NCBI GenBank assembly: GCA_916613615.1
Contig: OU744730.1
Coordinates: 32,026,815-32,090,814, forward strand
DNA length: 64,000 nucleotides
Origin: Steromphala cineraria
Taxonomy: Eukaryota; Mollusca; Gastropoda; Trochida; Trochidae
Direction of reading: 5' to 3'
Under the pieces are notes generated by a model. The model was not told where the DNA came from. It did not search any database and was given only the letters and a program-made list of their open reading frames with translations. Positions 22,839-35,099 of this stretch are shown here, one piece after another. Each line of letters opens with the position of its first letter. Position 1 is the stretch's first letter. Both the position numbers and the translations under genes were made by a program.

Positions 22839-23006
22839 CTTTAAAAGCATAATTCATTCACACACAGACGGTCGCACTGTCTCGTAACGTCCCAATTCGG
22901 GTATAAGGTTGATGTTTAAGAAGGCCGCAAAAGGATATGGTAAGTACGAATTGGTAAGCTACGAGACAGTGCGGCCGTCTGTGTGTGAATGAATCATGCT
23001 TTAAAA
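22839..23006. repeat. Hairpin repeat, arms of about 50-60 bp
   Basis: The left arm includes attcattcacacacagacgg and gcactgtctcgta. The right arm is its reverse complement, ending ctgtgtgtgaatgaatcatg. The spacer is about 55 bases. Fold-back MITE type. Confidence 0.75.
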
Positions 23007-23187
23007 CTTCCCATGTGAGTTTATACTCAAATGCATGTGACGTTTGTTGATGCTGAAGTTCCCATTGGCTGTCTAATTCCACTGAATCACCAGTTATGGC
23101 CATCTCTCTATGCCATCCATTTAACCTCACAAAACTCTCTCGTCAGAATGGACAGAATATTTACTTCACATCGGTAAACAAGCAGTC

Positions 23188-23449
23188 TAAGTAAACCTAA
23201 CCTCAATATTATCCGTTCACTCCTATACTGAGTCTAGCAAAGCCTAGTAGGGGGTCGCGTCAGCTGGTCAGCCGACCTTTCTGCGACCTATGACCCTCCA
23301 ACGTTATACGTGCGAAGGCAGACTATTGTGGCTTGGCAAGATGAGTTCTGATTGGTCAATTCGATATGTTGGCTGACGCGACCCTCTATTAGACCTTTCT
23401 AGACTCAGTATAGGAGTGAAACGGATAATATTGAGGCTAGGTTTACTTA
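23188..23449. repeat. Inverted-repeat element, longer relative of 1275-1358
   Basis: Ends taagtaaacctaacctcaat and its complement attgaggctaggtttactta, with further nested complementarity (actcctatactgagtctag against ctagactcagtataggag). The interior of about 150 bases is GC-richer. No coding sequence. Confidence 0.75.
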
Positions 23450-24172
23450 GAATGGTAAACAAGCACATTATTTCAATCTCGCTATTGCAGATGAAAATTG
23501 GGATTTAATATGAATCAGACTTAAGGTTCAAGTTCATTTATTCCAAAACATCCCTGTGCACAGTCAATATTCCGCAATACAAGGGAGATAACCGGCCTTT
23601 TTGTCCAAATATCCATATCACTAAAGCAATTTCCGGAAATTGGGTGTTCTTTTCTCATCAAATAGCCCCGGCGGCATTGATAAAGAAGCCCCAGTTGTCC
23701 ATGTGTTAAATAACCATTTCTCAGACGATATTTTGAATCGTCTAGTCACTGGTGATGAATTTCAAACTTTGGCACGGAAAAAATGACAGATGGGGTCAAA
23801 TTTTGAAATTCGATTTTCGACATATTCCATAGAGACGTCCCGAAAAGAAATCAACACCATTAAATTGACTGAAGGAAAGATTGACAAAGGAAGAAATACG
23901 TGCTATATGCTATTGATCACTTATGAAGGATTTTGTAGAGAAAATAAAAAATAGTGTCTTCGAAATGTGACCCCTGGTCACTTTAATGACCTGCCAAAAT
24001 TGTTACCATAAAATCTGAAGTATGACATACGATTATGTTTACGCAAAATTAATTTTAACATATGTAGTTAAATTTCAACATGATGCATTTCGTTTTTGCG
24101 TTGCTAGGATGCCACAAAGACAAATTACATGGTATTTGCACTTGAATAGGAAATTTTGTGGAAGAACTTAAT
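23450..24172. other. Non-coding stretch
   Basis: Nothing recognised apart from the junctions with neighbouring repeats. Confidence 0.35.
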
Positions 24173-24540
24173 ATGATGGCCGAAACGGGCCATCGCTCTT
24201 TCGCCCTTTGATATAGACACGATAAAGCGATAAAGCGATATTGGTGAACGACAAAGCGATATTGGTGAACGACAAAGCGATATGGCCGAACGACAAAGCG
24301 ATATGGCCGAACGACAAAGCGATATGACCGAACGACAAAGCGATATGGCCGAACGACAAAGCGATATGGTCGAACGACAAAGCGATACGGCCGAACGACA
24401 AAGCGATATTTTCATATCGCTTTGTCGCGCAGCGATATCGCTTTATCGCTCTATCGTTCTTTCGCTCTTTCGCTTTTTCGCTTTATCGCGCGGCCATATC
24501 GCTTTATCGCTCTATCGTTCTTTTGCTTTTTCGCTATGTC
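24173..24540 (+). repeat. 21 bp tandem-repeat element, copy A
   Basis: Begins atgatggccgaaacgggcc, then gctctttcgccctttgatat. Units of 21 bp follow (gacaaagcgatatggccgaac), about eight of them. The array then turns into the opposite strand's motif (atcgctttgtcg, atcgctttatcgctctatcg) as 6-9 bp units, so it can fold back on itself. Copy B at 47005-47534 has the same parts in inverted order. The open frames here (MAERQSD repeats) are artefacts of a unit length divisible by three. Confidence 0.85.
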
Positions 24541-25388
24541 GGGTTGATTTGGAGAGGTGCTGTCTTACCATTCGGTCACTATGTATAAATGAAACACGAT
24601 TGATGTCAACATTTCTCTGATGAACGCTTATATCAAACGATTAGAGTTTGAATTATTGTTCTTTCCTTTCTCAAGTTAGAACTAATGATATTATGTTAAA
24701 CAACAATATAACCTACAAATAAGTCTTTTATGAATTGCCTTTATCTGTAATTTCCAATTGTCGATGTAATTTAATACACATAAAAACCAGGAATATATAT
24801 GACACCTTTAGATCCAACGTTTAACTCAAAGATCTCTTAAGATCAGATAGTCATTTAATTAATCTGCTTGATCAGATGAGATTTATATTGCATTCCGCAA
24901 TAACATAAGTTCTTAACAAGGAACAAAAGCATATACATGGTCATCTATTATTACCTTATTATTACTTTACTACATGCACGATTGGAATTATTTTTATTGA
25001 TTTTGTTTAATAAGATTTAAGTGTAAAAAACTTTAACATAATATTGGCCCTTAATAAATACATGTACGCTAACTGTGTATATCAATATCTAAAGATATAT
25101 TAACGTTTTTCGCAGCAAAATGTAATCGTATAACATGGCCTGGTTTACAAAAAAGTCCTTCAATATTCTCACAAGATATTCTCAATAAAGATAAAGAGAA
25201 CCGCGTTAGGAGCTTTCATTCGGATAAAAGTAATAACATGCATTTAAAACACAATTACAGTTTGTATGAAACCTGATATACTTAATATACTTATACTTAA
25301 TATACTCATATACTTAATTTTAGAAACATTGTTCATTTATACGTATAAAGTTATCTGAATATCGCTGACCTTCTAACGAAATGCTGTC
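24541..25388. other. Non-coding AT-rich stretch
   Basis: Nothing recognised. Confidence 0.4.
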
Positions 25389-25727
25389 TTAAAGGGGCAG
25401 TAGCACGTTTTTAGGGGGAATATAAGGTGATGTCAGGAAAATGAAAATAAATGGTTCAAATTGAAAGACAATGTATTTAAACTAAATAGAGCAGTAATAA
25501 TTCAAATATATAACGTAAAGTTTGATCGTGAGGTTGCTTTTTCTTGCAAAAAATGAATTAAAGGTGTTCACACAAAAATGGCCGCCAATGGATTTGATGT
25601 GAATCTTTATACTTTGTCCTCTGACTATGGATGATTGGCTTGAGTAATGAGACTGTTGACACTGTCAAAATAATAGATTTAGCATTGACTAACAATTATC
25701 AGTGAAAACGTGCTACTGCCCCTTTAA
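25389..25727 (+). mobile_element. TTAA-flanked MITE, copy 5 (best preserved)
   Basis: Starts ttaaaggggcagtagcacg and ends cgtgctactgcccctttaa, near-perfect inverted termini with TTAA on both sides. The interior contains gaaagacaatgtatttaaac and gtgttcacacaaaaatggcc. Confidence 0.85.
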
Positions 25728-27039
25728 TGTTTGTATATGTTGTTTTAGCATTTAAATGTAAGGTTTACTAGTTGTCTGTTATAGGTAACATAGTGACGAA
25801 GAAGATATTGATGTTATACTGTGCTAGTTGTGGACTGTTCATTTAGAACGTATTTCTTTTTCTGTTATCAACACCAGTAGGAAACTCAATTATATAGACC
25901 ATTTCCCGTATCATCTTCCCTTAAATATAAATGCTGCAGTTATATCGACATGTTGACAAACATCTATACTATTACTCCAGAGAGGCATTGAACCTTGTAA
26001 AAATTAACCATTTATCCTTGGTTTTTTTTTGAAAATCGAAAGATCATTTTCCACTGCACTTTGTTGAAACGCTCGAACCTCTAAATGACATACAATTTGA
26101 TTGGTGGACGAAATCTACCTCAAACGGTCGAACTAAATCTGTGATACTTTGCTGATGTTTTACAGCCTTAGTGCTGTTCTATTCTTTTGCTTTTGCAATC
26201 ATTTTTATCTAATTAAATTTCACGCCGCTAATGGCCGAAATATTGCCCAAGAGGCGTAAAACAACCACTAACGAGGCTTTGTGAGATCTCTTATCTGAGA
26301 AACGCAGTAAAGAACATTTTGATCTTATTTTAATGAGATTGAGCAAACTGAGTCCACTTTTCGTTGTTTTATTTTTGTTGTTCGTCTAGATGAATATAGC
26401 AGTCTTCTTAAAGACTCGGAAGGCCCTCTGATGGCCCCTTCCAAACTTATTTTCTGTTACTGAAATCTTTCATAAACATAGAAGACTGATAGACACCGAG
26501 TCGATGTTCTCTGCTTTCCCTGAATATATAAAGATTCCTAGTTTTAGTATTGACGATAGTTGAATTATTAAACATTACATATATCCATTCAGCATGCCGC
26601 AAGTGTATAACACAACACACAGAGTGCGGTTTCAGTGTTGTTATTTCAATGCTGAAAAATTGCATGTTAAAACAGTGTTCTAATTAGGAAAACATTGTCC
26701 ATGATAAACATATTTACATAGCAATGAACATGTTAATGGTAATCACTTTATAGTTTCAGCATTGCTGGTTAACAAGAAATCAATTTCATAATGTGTATGT
26801 CCACAGTAGTATACTGGGGTAGTTAAAACCTGTTCAAAAACTTGTAAGTTAAACTTGAAAAACTGACGAAACTTGCGCAGCCAGTTACACAAAAGTTTTA
26901 CTCAAGCGGTGTGTTATTGTGGTTTCATAAATGTGCAATGCTTTATTTTCTAAATAGTTTCTATGTTAACAAAGTATTGTTTCTTCCAATTAGAAGGCAA
27001 AATTTGTATAACCTTCATAATTTGATGGTTATTGGTTAT
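25728..27039. other. Non-coding stretch
   Basis: No supported gene or repeat. Confidence 0.35.
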
Positions 27040-27105
27040 TGTCATCTTCTTCACCAGAAGCATAAGACCGAGAAAGCTGAAATCTTGTGTACAGACTACT
27101 AAATT
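27040..27105 (+). repeat. Diverged single fragment of the 145 bp unit
   Basis: The stretch tcatcttcttcaccagaagc followed by ataagaccgagaaagctgaa and cttgtgtacagact matches part of one unit of the array at 19760-22055. Confidence 0.6.
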
Positions 27106-27842
27106 TTCTGTTTGTATATATGGACTGTTATACATTGAACCCGAGTGTAGTGGAGGTTTTATACAAAATCAGAATGCCGATTGGAAGAAGCAAGGTTATG
27201 TGAATGATATTTAAAAATCTTATTACCATCGGTTCAAATATTTGCAAACATTCTGGAAACAATCTTTACTGACATGTATGGTAATAGTATCAGTATAACT
27301 CTTACACTGAGACTTTAGTTAACATTATTTTGACCCAACCAAAACCTTTTATGATAGCAAGTCTATATCTGCAGTGATCTGGCCATTGGTCTGAGACTCC
27401 TTTAAGATGATTAAGATATATGTTTTTATTTATTTAAGTCTACATCAGTATGTACATAGGTTGGTATGGTCAGTACAATATACTTTTAATAGGATCAATT
27501 TCATAGGGTCTATTTTCTCCAAATCCAGAAAAAGTAACCCAAGCGAAAATTGAAGAGATATTCTGTGATTTTATCTGGCTTTCATACATTTCCAAAGACA
27601 ATTTTTGGAAGATAATCCTTCAAAACATCTTTCATGACTATCCAAAATGACAATTTTAACTTGAACAGCTCACTGTATTAGTATGACCCAAAGCTGAGAA
27701 TACATCATTTCATTTCATCTAAATGGATACTAATTACATAACATGATCGACTAAATATTAACTTTTTCATACGTAAGATTAATTTCAATGATGATGAATT
27801 TCCCATTTAATGTCCAAGAGAAAGTTGATAAAAAGTATTAAA

Positions 27843-28165
27843 TGGCAGGGCGTTATTGTTCGTTTTGTGATGATGATATGAAGAGCGGGTTAGTGGTATA
27901 TGTAATGCTAGTGGGAGAGAGGGTTATGTAAATATGTTGAAGGGGAAAATTGGTAGGTAAAAATAAAAAAATTGGGAGATAGTGTTTATTCAACGATATG
28001 TTGATGAAGAGAGAGGGTTTAGTAAATAATATGTTAATGGGGAAAGAGGAATAGAATGAAATCATGATTTGGAGAGACGGTTTTGTAAACGTTATGTTGA
28101 CTAATACACAGGTTAGTAAACAATATGTTGATATGGGGAGAGAGGGTTAGTGATATATATAATAC
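27843..28165 (+). repeat. Degenerate left edge of the 32 bp minisatellite
   Basis: Irregular copies of gagagagggttagt(a)aa...atgttgat recur about every 30 bases with many substitutions. They share the unit of the clean array at 31735-34618. Confidence 0.6.
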
Positions 28166-28169
28166 AGAA

Positions 28170-30300
28170 CAGAACAGAAGCTTTATTCAGTATTTTGAGG
28201 CCATATGACCTATAGTACAGTAGTGGTTTACAATGTGTTAGTCACGTGGGTATAAATAAATTATTTACGTCTTATTTCAAATACATGTTCAAGGAACATG
28301 GACATTGACACTATGGTACTTATATTTCTTGAATTCAATAAATTGTTTATTAATTGTTTATCTTTATGTGCAGTTGATATCATAGGGAGGTATTTGTCTC
28401 TCAGAGTTCCGCAATGTTTACAGACAAGGAGCACATGAAATTCATTTTCAACACAGCCTTCATTACAATGGCGACATAAACTTTGAGCATCTTGCAAACC
28501 TTTTTTCTAAGGATATTAACATTTAAATCATGTAATGATATACGTAATTTACAAAATGGCCTTCTTAGATGTATATCCTGTAATTCAGTTGCATTGTTTC
28601 AGGAGTAAATAAAGATTTTATATTGGAATAGTGACATAAAAATCTTGAGGAAGATATTTTACAATGCCAGTCTTGCAAATATATATCCTGTAATCTTTGC
28701 TTAAGCATAAAAGTAAATAATTATCATTTCCAACATCTTTAAAATCCAAACATGGGAAAACCAAGACATGAATATAATATTTCTTATATCAGACACCCTA
28801 GAATATTTACCATTTTCATCAAATCGTTTGAGCATATTATTACATTGGAGAGGTAATCTGTTTTGATTCATGCGCAATAACTTTAACTAATATTTTACTG
28901 CCCGTAACTATGATGCAACAAATAGGCTTGTACGACCAGTTTCTCCTAAAATAGCTTTGTTTGAGGCATATTTACCAACACCTAAGGAATACAAGGCATG
29001 GACTTTTTCAATTGAGTCATTATAACTAACTCCCCAAATTTCTGAACCATATAAAATAATTGGTGCTATTTATCTATCAAATATATATATAATTAGAAAC
29101 CACATTAAAATATATAAACTTGTTTTCTTTAAATACATTATATACAGGAATTAATGCTTTAAATGCTTGCACAGCAAGATACTTGCAGGCTACAGACCAT
29201 GATAATCTGGAGGACACAATCAAACCCAGATATTTATGATAGGAAACAACGTTTACACTTTTGCTACAATATGTCAATTTTTCAAATTTATTTAAAATAC
29301 CTCCTTTTCTGAAAACAATTACACCTGTCTTTTCTAGATTAACTTCAAGGCCCAATTTCCCACAGTATAACTGAAGAACATTCAATTGTTTTTGAAGACC
29401 ACTTATCGAAAATGAAAATAAAGCAATATCATCTGCAAAAAGTAACAACATTATATCAGCAATATCCTGTGAAACAAAAACTCCATAATCACATGAATGA
29501 TACATTTAAGTTACAAGCTCATTTATGAAAAATATGAATAATACAGGGCTCACACCAGTTGAAGTTTTAAAACATTCTGTGATTTCACCTTCTGTGTTGA
29601 TACATGCCTTAATTGAGGAATACATACTTTGCAATACATTTGACATATCAACATAGTCAAACGCCTTTCTGAAGTCAATAAATGGACCGTAAAAGCGACC
29701 TTTTGGTTTATTGTCTGCTGTGGAATAACTGGGTATATTCCCGGCTTGAGATTCTGTTAACAATCGTTTATATGCAGCCATACATTTTTCAATTACAGCA
29801 GAAAACAGTTTGCCTATTAAGTTTAAGAGAGAAATACCCCGGTAATTATTTGGATCAGAGATATATCCAGATTTATGTAAAGTGATAATCATTCCAATGT
29901 TCCAGGAATCTGGAAATACAACAGCATCTAAAATACGGTTAAACGATTCTTTCAGGTAGGGCATTATGAAACTTGAGATACATTTAAGATATTCAGATGG
30001 CAGACCATTCTCCCCCGATGCTTTGCCCACTTTTAACTGATTAAGTGCTAGTTTGATTTCAATTTATGTAATTTCGCTCGACAAGAGATGCTCGTTAAAA
30101 GGCGTGTCATTGCATTGGTTACAAGTATGTGTTTCCAAAAACTCACGAACATGTTTGTCAAATTCATTTATGTCTCTAATCGATGATGGATTTAGGAGAT
30201 CTTTAAAATATTGCAATCAAACTTCAGTTGAAATATTATTTTGTTGTTGTTTGTTTGTTAAATATTTCTTAATAGTTTTCCAAAACTCTCTGATAATATA
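28170..30300 (-). mobile_element. Broken LINE with reverse-transcriptase remnants
   Basis: On the minus strand, 30030-29506 encodes RT fingers and palm (GKASGENGLPSEYLK, DPNNYRGISLLNLIGKLF, FIDFRKAFDYVD). After a stop, 29505-29077 encodes the LLLFADDIALFS active-site block and LEVNLEKTGVIVF. Near 28497-28261 is the C-terminal Cys/His block (LCRHCNEGCVENEFHVLLVC). The 3' end on that strand is a short ctgtt tail (plus strand agaacagaacag near 28172). Several frame breaks make it dead. It interrupts the 32 bp minisatellite. Confidence 0.8.
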
Positions 30301-30309
30301 TATACATGT

Positions 30310-31020
30310 AATACTAATGTCATGGAGGGATTGTAAACGATATGTTTACGAGTAGATTTGGATAGATGGTTAATAAAGTATATACATTGTATTGGTTTAG
30401 TAAACAATGTGATTGGGTGAGAGGGTTTACTAAACGATATTATTATGAGGATTGGGGGTAAGTAAAACATTGATGACTAAGAGAAAGGATTTTGTAAACA
30501 ATATGTTGATGAGGAGAGACGGTCAAGTAAACAATATCTTTATTGGGAGAGAGGGTTAGTAATATATATAATGATAATGGGAAACAGGGTTTGTAAACGA
30601 CATGTTGACCAGTAGAGAGGTTGAATAATAAACATAATGATTTAGAACGAGGGTTTAGTGAACAGTTATTATTATGAAGAGAGTGTTAATAAACGAAACG
30701 TTTATCAGAAGAAATTGTTTTATAAACAGTGTGATGATGGAGAGAGGTTAGTAAACGACATGTTGATTAAAAGAAAGGAGTTGATATATGATATTATGTT
30801 GATAGGGAGAGAGGCTTTGTTAAACAATATGTTGATCGCGAGACAGTGTAAGTAAAAGATAAGTTGATGGGAGAAAGGGTTCGGTTCAGAATGTCGATCG
30901 AGAGAGGGGGTTTGAAAAACGAAAATTTGATGGAGAGAAAATATTTTGTAAATGATATCTTTATGGAGATTTGGTAAATGATGTGTTGATGGGAAAGAGG
31001 GCTTGGTTAACCATATGCTG
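30310..31020 (+). repeat. Degenerate middle segment of the 32 bp minisatellite
   Basis: Variants of gagagggtttagtaaacgat and atgttgat recur about every 30-35 bases between two LINE fragments. Divergence is higher than in the core. Confidence 0.65.
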
Positions 31021-31735
31021 AAGCTTTGTGTTCCCTTGAGGACTGTCTTGGAGATACCAGTATGTCCATGCACAAAAACTAGCTTACGCTTAACAAGAAC
31101 AATTCTGAATCTATGCTGTTCGGAACAAAGACAATGTTGAAAAAAATTGATAAATACAAAATTGGTGAAGAAGCAAAAGTGTTCTTCTTCCTCTGCTTTG
31201 CCTCTATGAAAGACCTTGGAACATATATACACTTGGACTTCAGCAGTGACAGATATAAACTGATTTATGAAGCAAGTGCATCTACTATATATAAAATATC
31301 GGATATATACGTCATCTTCTTACCCAAGATGCAGTTGCTGCCCTCCTCAGAACACTCGTCTTTTATTGTATGGAACTTTTGCATTAGCCTTCTTATCAGT
31401 GCAAATAAGGATCCTATCCAGCGACTCCAGCACAAAATAAACCTGCCCTTAGATCAAAGAACGACCAAAGTTCAAATAACCCAACCGTCCTCGCAGATCA
31501 GAATCACAAAATCTTCTCCAGAATCCAAAATGGAAGTTCCTATGTTTCGAAAACTTTCTTACAAAACCCCAGCTTCTACTCTCTTGAATGCTTTACCGTT
31601 TGACATTTGAACAAGCCAATCTCTTGAGCGATTTAATGACAATGCTTAATATTACCTCTTCAGAAAGTATCATCAATAGTGACAGTGTATTCTTGTCACA
31701 GGGATCAAGCGCCATATAACCATATTAATGGAGAT
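31020..31735 (+). mobile_element. LINE fragment (post-active-site RT plus C-terminus)
   Basis: The frame near 31110-31170 (SMLFGTKTMLKKIDKYKI) matches the segment that follows the catalytic aspartates in CR1-like reverse transcriptases. The end near 31560-31660 (KTPASTLLNALPFDI, then SQSLERF) matches the usual LINE C-terminal APxLWNxLP...F pattern. The middle is out of frame and shortened. The 165-codon open frame over it is therefore not an independent gene. Confidence 0.6.
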
Positions 31736-34618
31736 AGAGAGGGTTTGGTAAATGATATGTTGATAGGGAAAGAGGGTTTGATAAACGATCTGTACAAAAG
31801 GAGAGAGGGTTAGTAAATGACATGTAGATAGGGGAGAGGGTTAGTAAACGTAGATAGGGAGAGAGGGTTAGTTAAAGACATGAACAAAGGGAGAGAGGGT
31901 TCGTAAACGATATGAAAATACGAAAAGAGGGGTTAGTAAACGACATGAAGATAGAGAGAGAGGGTAAGTAAACGAGGTGCAGATAGGGAGAGAGGGTTAG
32001 TAAAGGACATGTAGATAGGGAGAGAGGGTTAGTAAACACCATGTAGATAGGATGAGAGGGTTAGTAAACGACATGTTGATTGGGAGAGAGGGTTAGTAAA
32101 CGACATGTAGATAGGGAGAGAGGGTTAGTAAACGAGGATCAGATAGGGAGAGAGGGTTAGTAAAGGACATGTAGATAGGGAGAGAGGGTTAGTAAACACC
32201 ATGTAGATAGGATGAGAGGGTTAGTAAACGACATGTTGATTGGGAGAGAGGGTTAGTAAACGACATGTAGATAGGGAGAGAGGGTTAGTAAACGAGGATC
32301 AGATAGGGAGAGAGGGTTAGTAAACGAGATGTAGATAGGGAGAGAGGGTTAATAAACGACAGATTGATAGAGGGAGAGGGTTAGTAAACGATTTGTTGAT
32401 AGGGAGAGAGGGTAAGTAAACGACATATTGATAGAGGGAGAGGGTTAGTAAACGAAATGTAGATAGGGAGAGAGGGTTAGTTAAGGACATGTTGATAGAG
32501 GGAGAGGGTTAGTAAACGCAATGTAGATAGGGAGAGATGGTTAGTTAAGGACATGTTGATAGGGAGAGAGTGTTAGTAAACGAGGTGCAGATAGGGAGAG
32601 AGGGTTAGTAAAGAAGACATTGATTGTTGATGCAGAGAAAGGGTTAGCAATTCATATTTTGATGGAGAGAGAGTGTAGGTAAACTATGTGTTGATTGGGA
32701 GAGGGTTAGTAAATCATGTGGTTATGAAGAGAGGGTAAGTAAATTATGTGTTGATGGAGAGAGGGTTTGTAAACGACATGTTGATAGGGATAGAGGGTTA
32801 GTAAACGACATGTTGATTGGGAGAGTGGGTTAGTAAACGAGATGTAGATAGGATGAGAGGGTTAGTAAACGACATGTTGATTGGGAGAGAGGGTTAGTAA
32901 ACGAGATGTAGATAGGATGAGAGGGTTAGTAAACGACATAAAGATAGGGAGAGAGGGTTAGTAAACAACATGTCGATAGGGAGAGAGGGTTAGTAAACGA
33001 GATGTAGATAGGATGAGAGGGTTAGTAAAGGACATGTTGATTGGGAGAGAGGGTTAGTAAACGAGATGTAGATAGGATGAGAGGGTTAGTAAACGACATA
33101 AAGATAGGGGGAGAGGGTTAGTAAACGACAGGTAGATAGGGAGAGAGGGTTAGAAAACGAGGTGCAGATAGGATGAGAGGGTTAGTAAACGACATGTTGA
33201 TAGGGAGAGAGGGTTAGTAAACGAGATGTAGATAGGATGAGAGGGTTAGTAAACGACATGTTGATTGGGAGAGAGGGTTAGTAAACGAGATGTAGATAGG
33301 ATGAGAGGGTTAGTAAACGACATGTTGATTGGGAGAGAGGGTTAGTAAACGAGATGTAGATAGGATGAGAGGGTTAGTAAACGACATGTAGATAGAGAGA
33401 GAGGATAAATAAACGAGGTGCAGATAGGGAGAGAGGGTTAGTAAACGACATGTTGATAGGGAGAGAGGGTTCGTAAACGACATGTAGATAGGATGAGAGG
33501 GTTAGTTAACGACATGTTGATTGGGAGAGAGGGTAAGTAAACGAGATGTAGATAGGATGAGAGGGTTAGTAAACGACATGTTGATTGGGAGAGAGGGTTA
33601 GTAAACGAGATGTAGATAGGATGAGAGGGTTAGTAAACGACATAAAGATAGGGAGAGAGGGTTAGTAAACGACATGTAGATAGGGAGAGAGGGTTAGAAA
33701 ACGAGGTGCAGATAGGATGAGAGGGTTAGTAAACGACATGTTGATAGGGAGAGAGGGTTAGTAAACGAGGTGCAGATAGAGAGAGAGGATAAATAAACGA
33801 GGTGCAGATAGGGAGAGAGGGTTAGTTAACGACATGTAGATAGGGAGAGAGGATAAATAAACGAGGTGCAGATAGGGAGAGAGGGTTAGTTAACGACATG
33901 TAGATAGGGAGAGAGGGTTAGTAAACGACATGTAGATAGGATGAGAGGGTTAGTAAACGACATGTTGATTGGGGGAGAGGGTTAGTAAACGAGGTGCAGA
34001 TAGGGAGAGAGGGTTAGTAAACGAGGTGCAGATAGGATGAGAGGGTTAGTAAACGAGGTGCAGATAGGGAGAGAGGGTTAGTAAACGCGGTGCAGATAGG
34101 GAGAGAGTGTTAGTAAACGAGGTGCAGATAGGGAGAGAGGGTTAGTAAACGAGGTGCAGATAGGGAGAGAGGGTTAGTAAACGAGATGTAGATAGGATGA
34201 GAGGGTTAGTAAACGACATGTAGATAGAGAGAGAGTGTAAATAAACGAGGTGCAGATAGGGAGAGAGGGTTAGTAAACGACACGTAGATAGGGAGAGAGG
34301 GTTAGTAAACGACATGTAGATAGGATGAGAGGGTTAGTAAACGACATGTTGATTGGGAGAGAAGGTTAGTAAACGAGGTGCAGATAGGGAGAGAGGGTAT
34401 GTAAACGACAGATTGATAGGGAGAGAGGGTAAGTAAACGAGGTGCAGATAGGGAGAGAGGGTTAGTAAACGACATGTTGATAAGGAAAGAGGGTTAGTAA
34501 ACGACAGATTGATAGAGGGAGAGGGTTAGTAAACGATTTGTTGGTAGGGAGAGAGGGTTAGTTAACGACATGTTGATTGAAAGAGAGTGTTAGTAAACGA
34601 CATGTAGATAGGGAAGCT
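31735..34618 (+). repeat. Clean 32 bp minisatellite core, about 90 units
   Basis: The unit is close to gggagagagggttagtaaac followed by gacatgtagata, with variants gaggtgcaga and tgttgattgg. Dimeric higher-order blocks of about 63 bp recur between 32.8 and 33.7 kb. Every unit has one GGGTTAG. No spacers or long frames occur. This is a satellite, not a CRISPR array. Confidence 0.9.
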
Positions 34619-35099
34619 CTCTTTTCACAGTATTCTAAAGTATTATTTCTCCTAATGAAAGATTTTATTTAAAACAGTGTTTTTATTTACCCATTTTCTA
34701 TTTCTATCCATATAGTTTTGACTTATTTAGAATTATACAATACAATACATACTCGTACTATATTGACACTATGTTTGAATCTATGACTTTCATTAAAAAG
34801 ATTTTGTTGACAGAATTCTACGAATTACATTGTATTGGAACCCAGATTGTTTCGCACTTTGATGTGATTTAAATGTGTTTTTTTACTTTTCCATTAATGT
34901 TTTCATTTTGTTCAGTTTGCCATTATTCTCGATAGGATAACAGTTTTGCAGGTTTTTATTCAATATCAGAATATCATAAATACTCCTGCATTCTTTTGGA
35001 TCCACCACTATATTTTGTAATAAATATGGAAGAATTGGAGTCTAGATGTCTTTTCAATATGAACACATAAGTTTTTAATTGATTCTGTTATTCCTTGAA
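34619..35099. other. AT-rich non-coding stretch
   Basis: Nothing recognised. It may be the decayed 3' part of the LINE that follows. Confidence 0.3.

Noticed and set aside
24125..24620. Repeat-encoded proteins (MAERQSD and ISLCRSA repeats)
   Set aside because: Both strands are open because the unit is 21 bp. There is no start context, splice site or flanking coding sequence.
31735..34618. CRISPR array or long tandem coding region
   Set aside because: Units are contiguous without unique spacers, and the sequence has stops in all frames.
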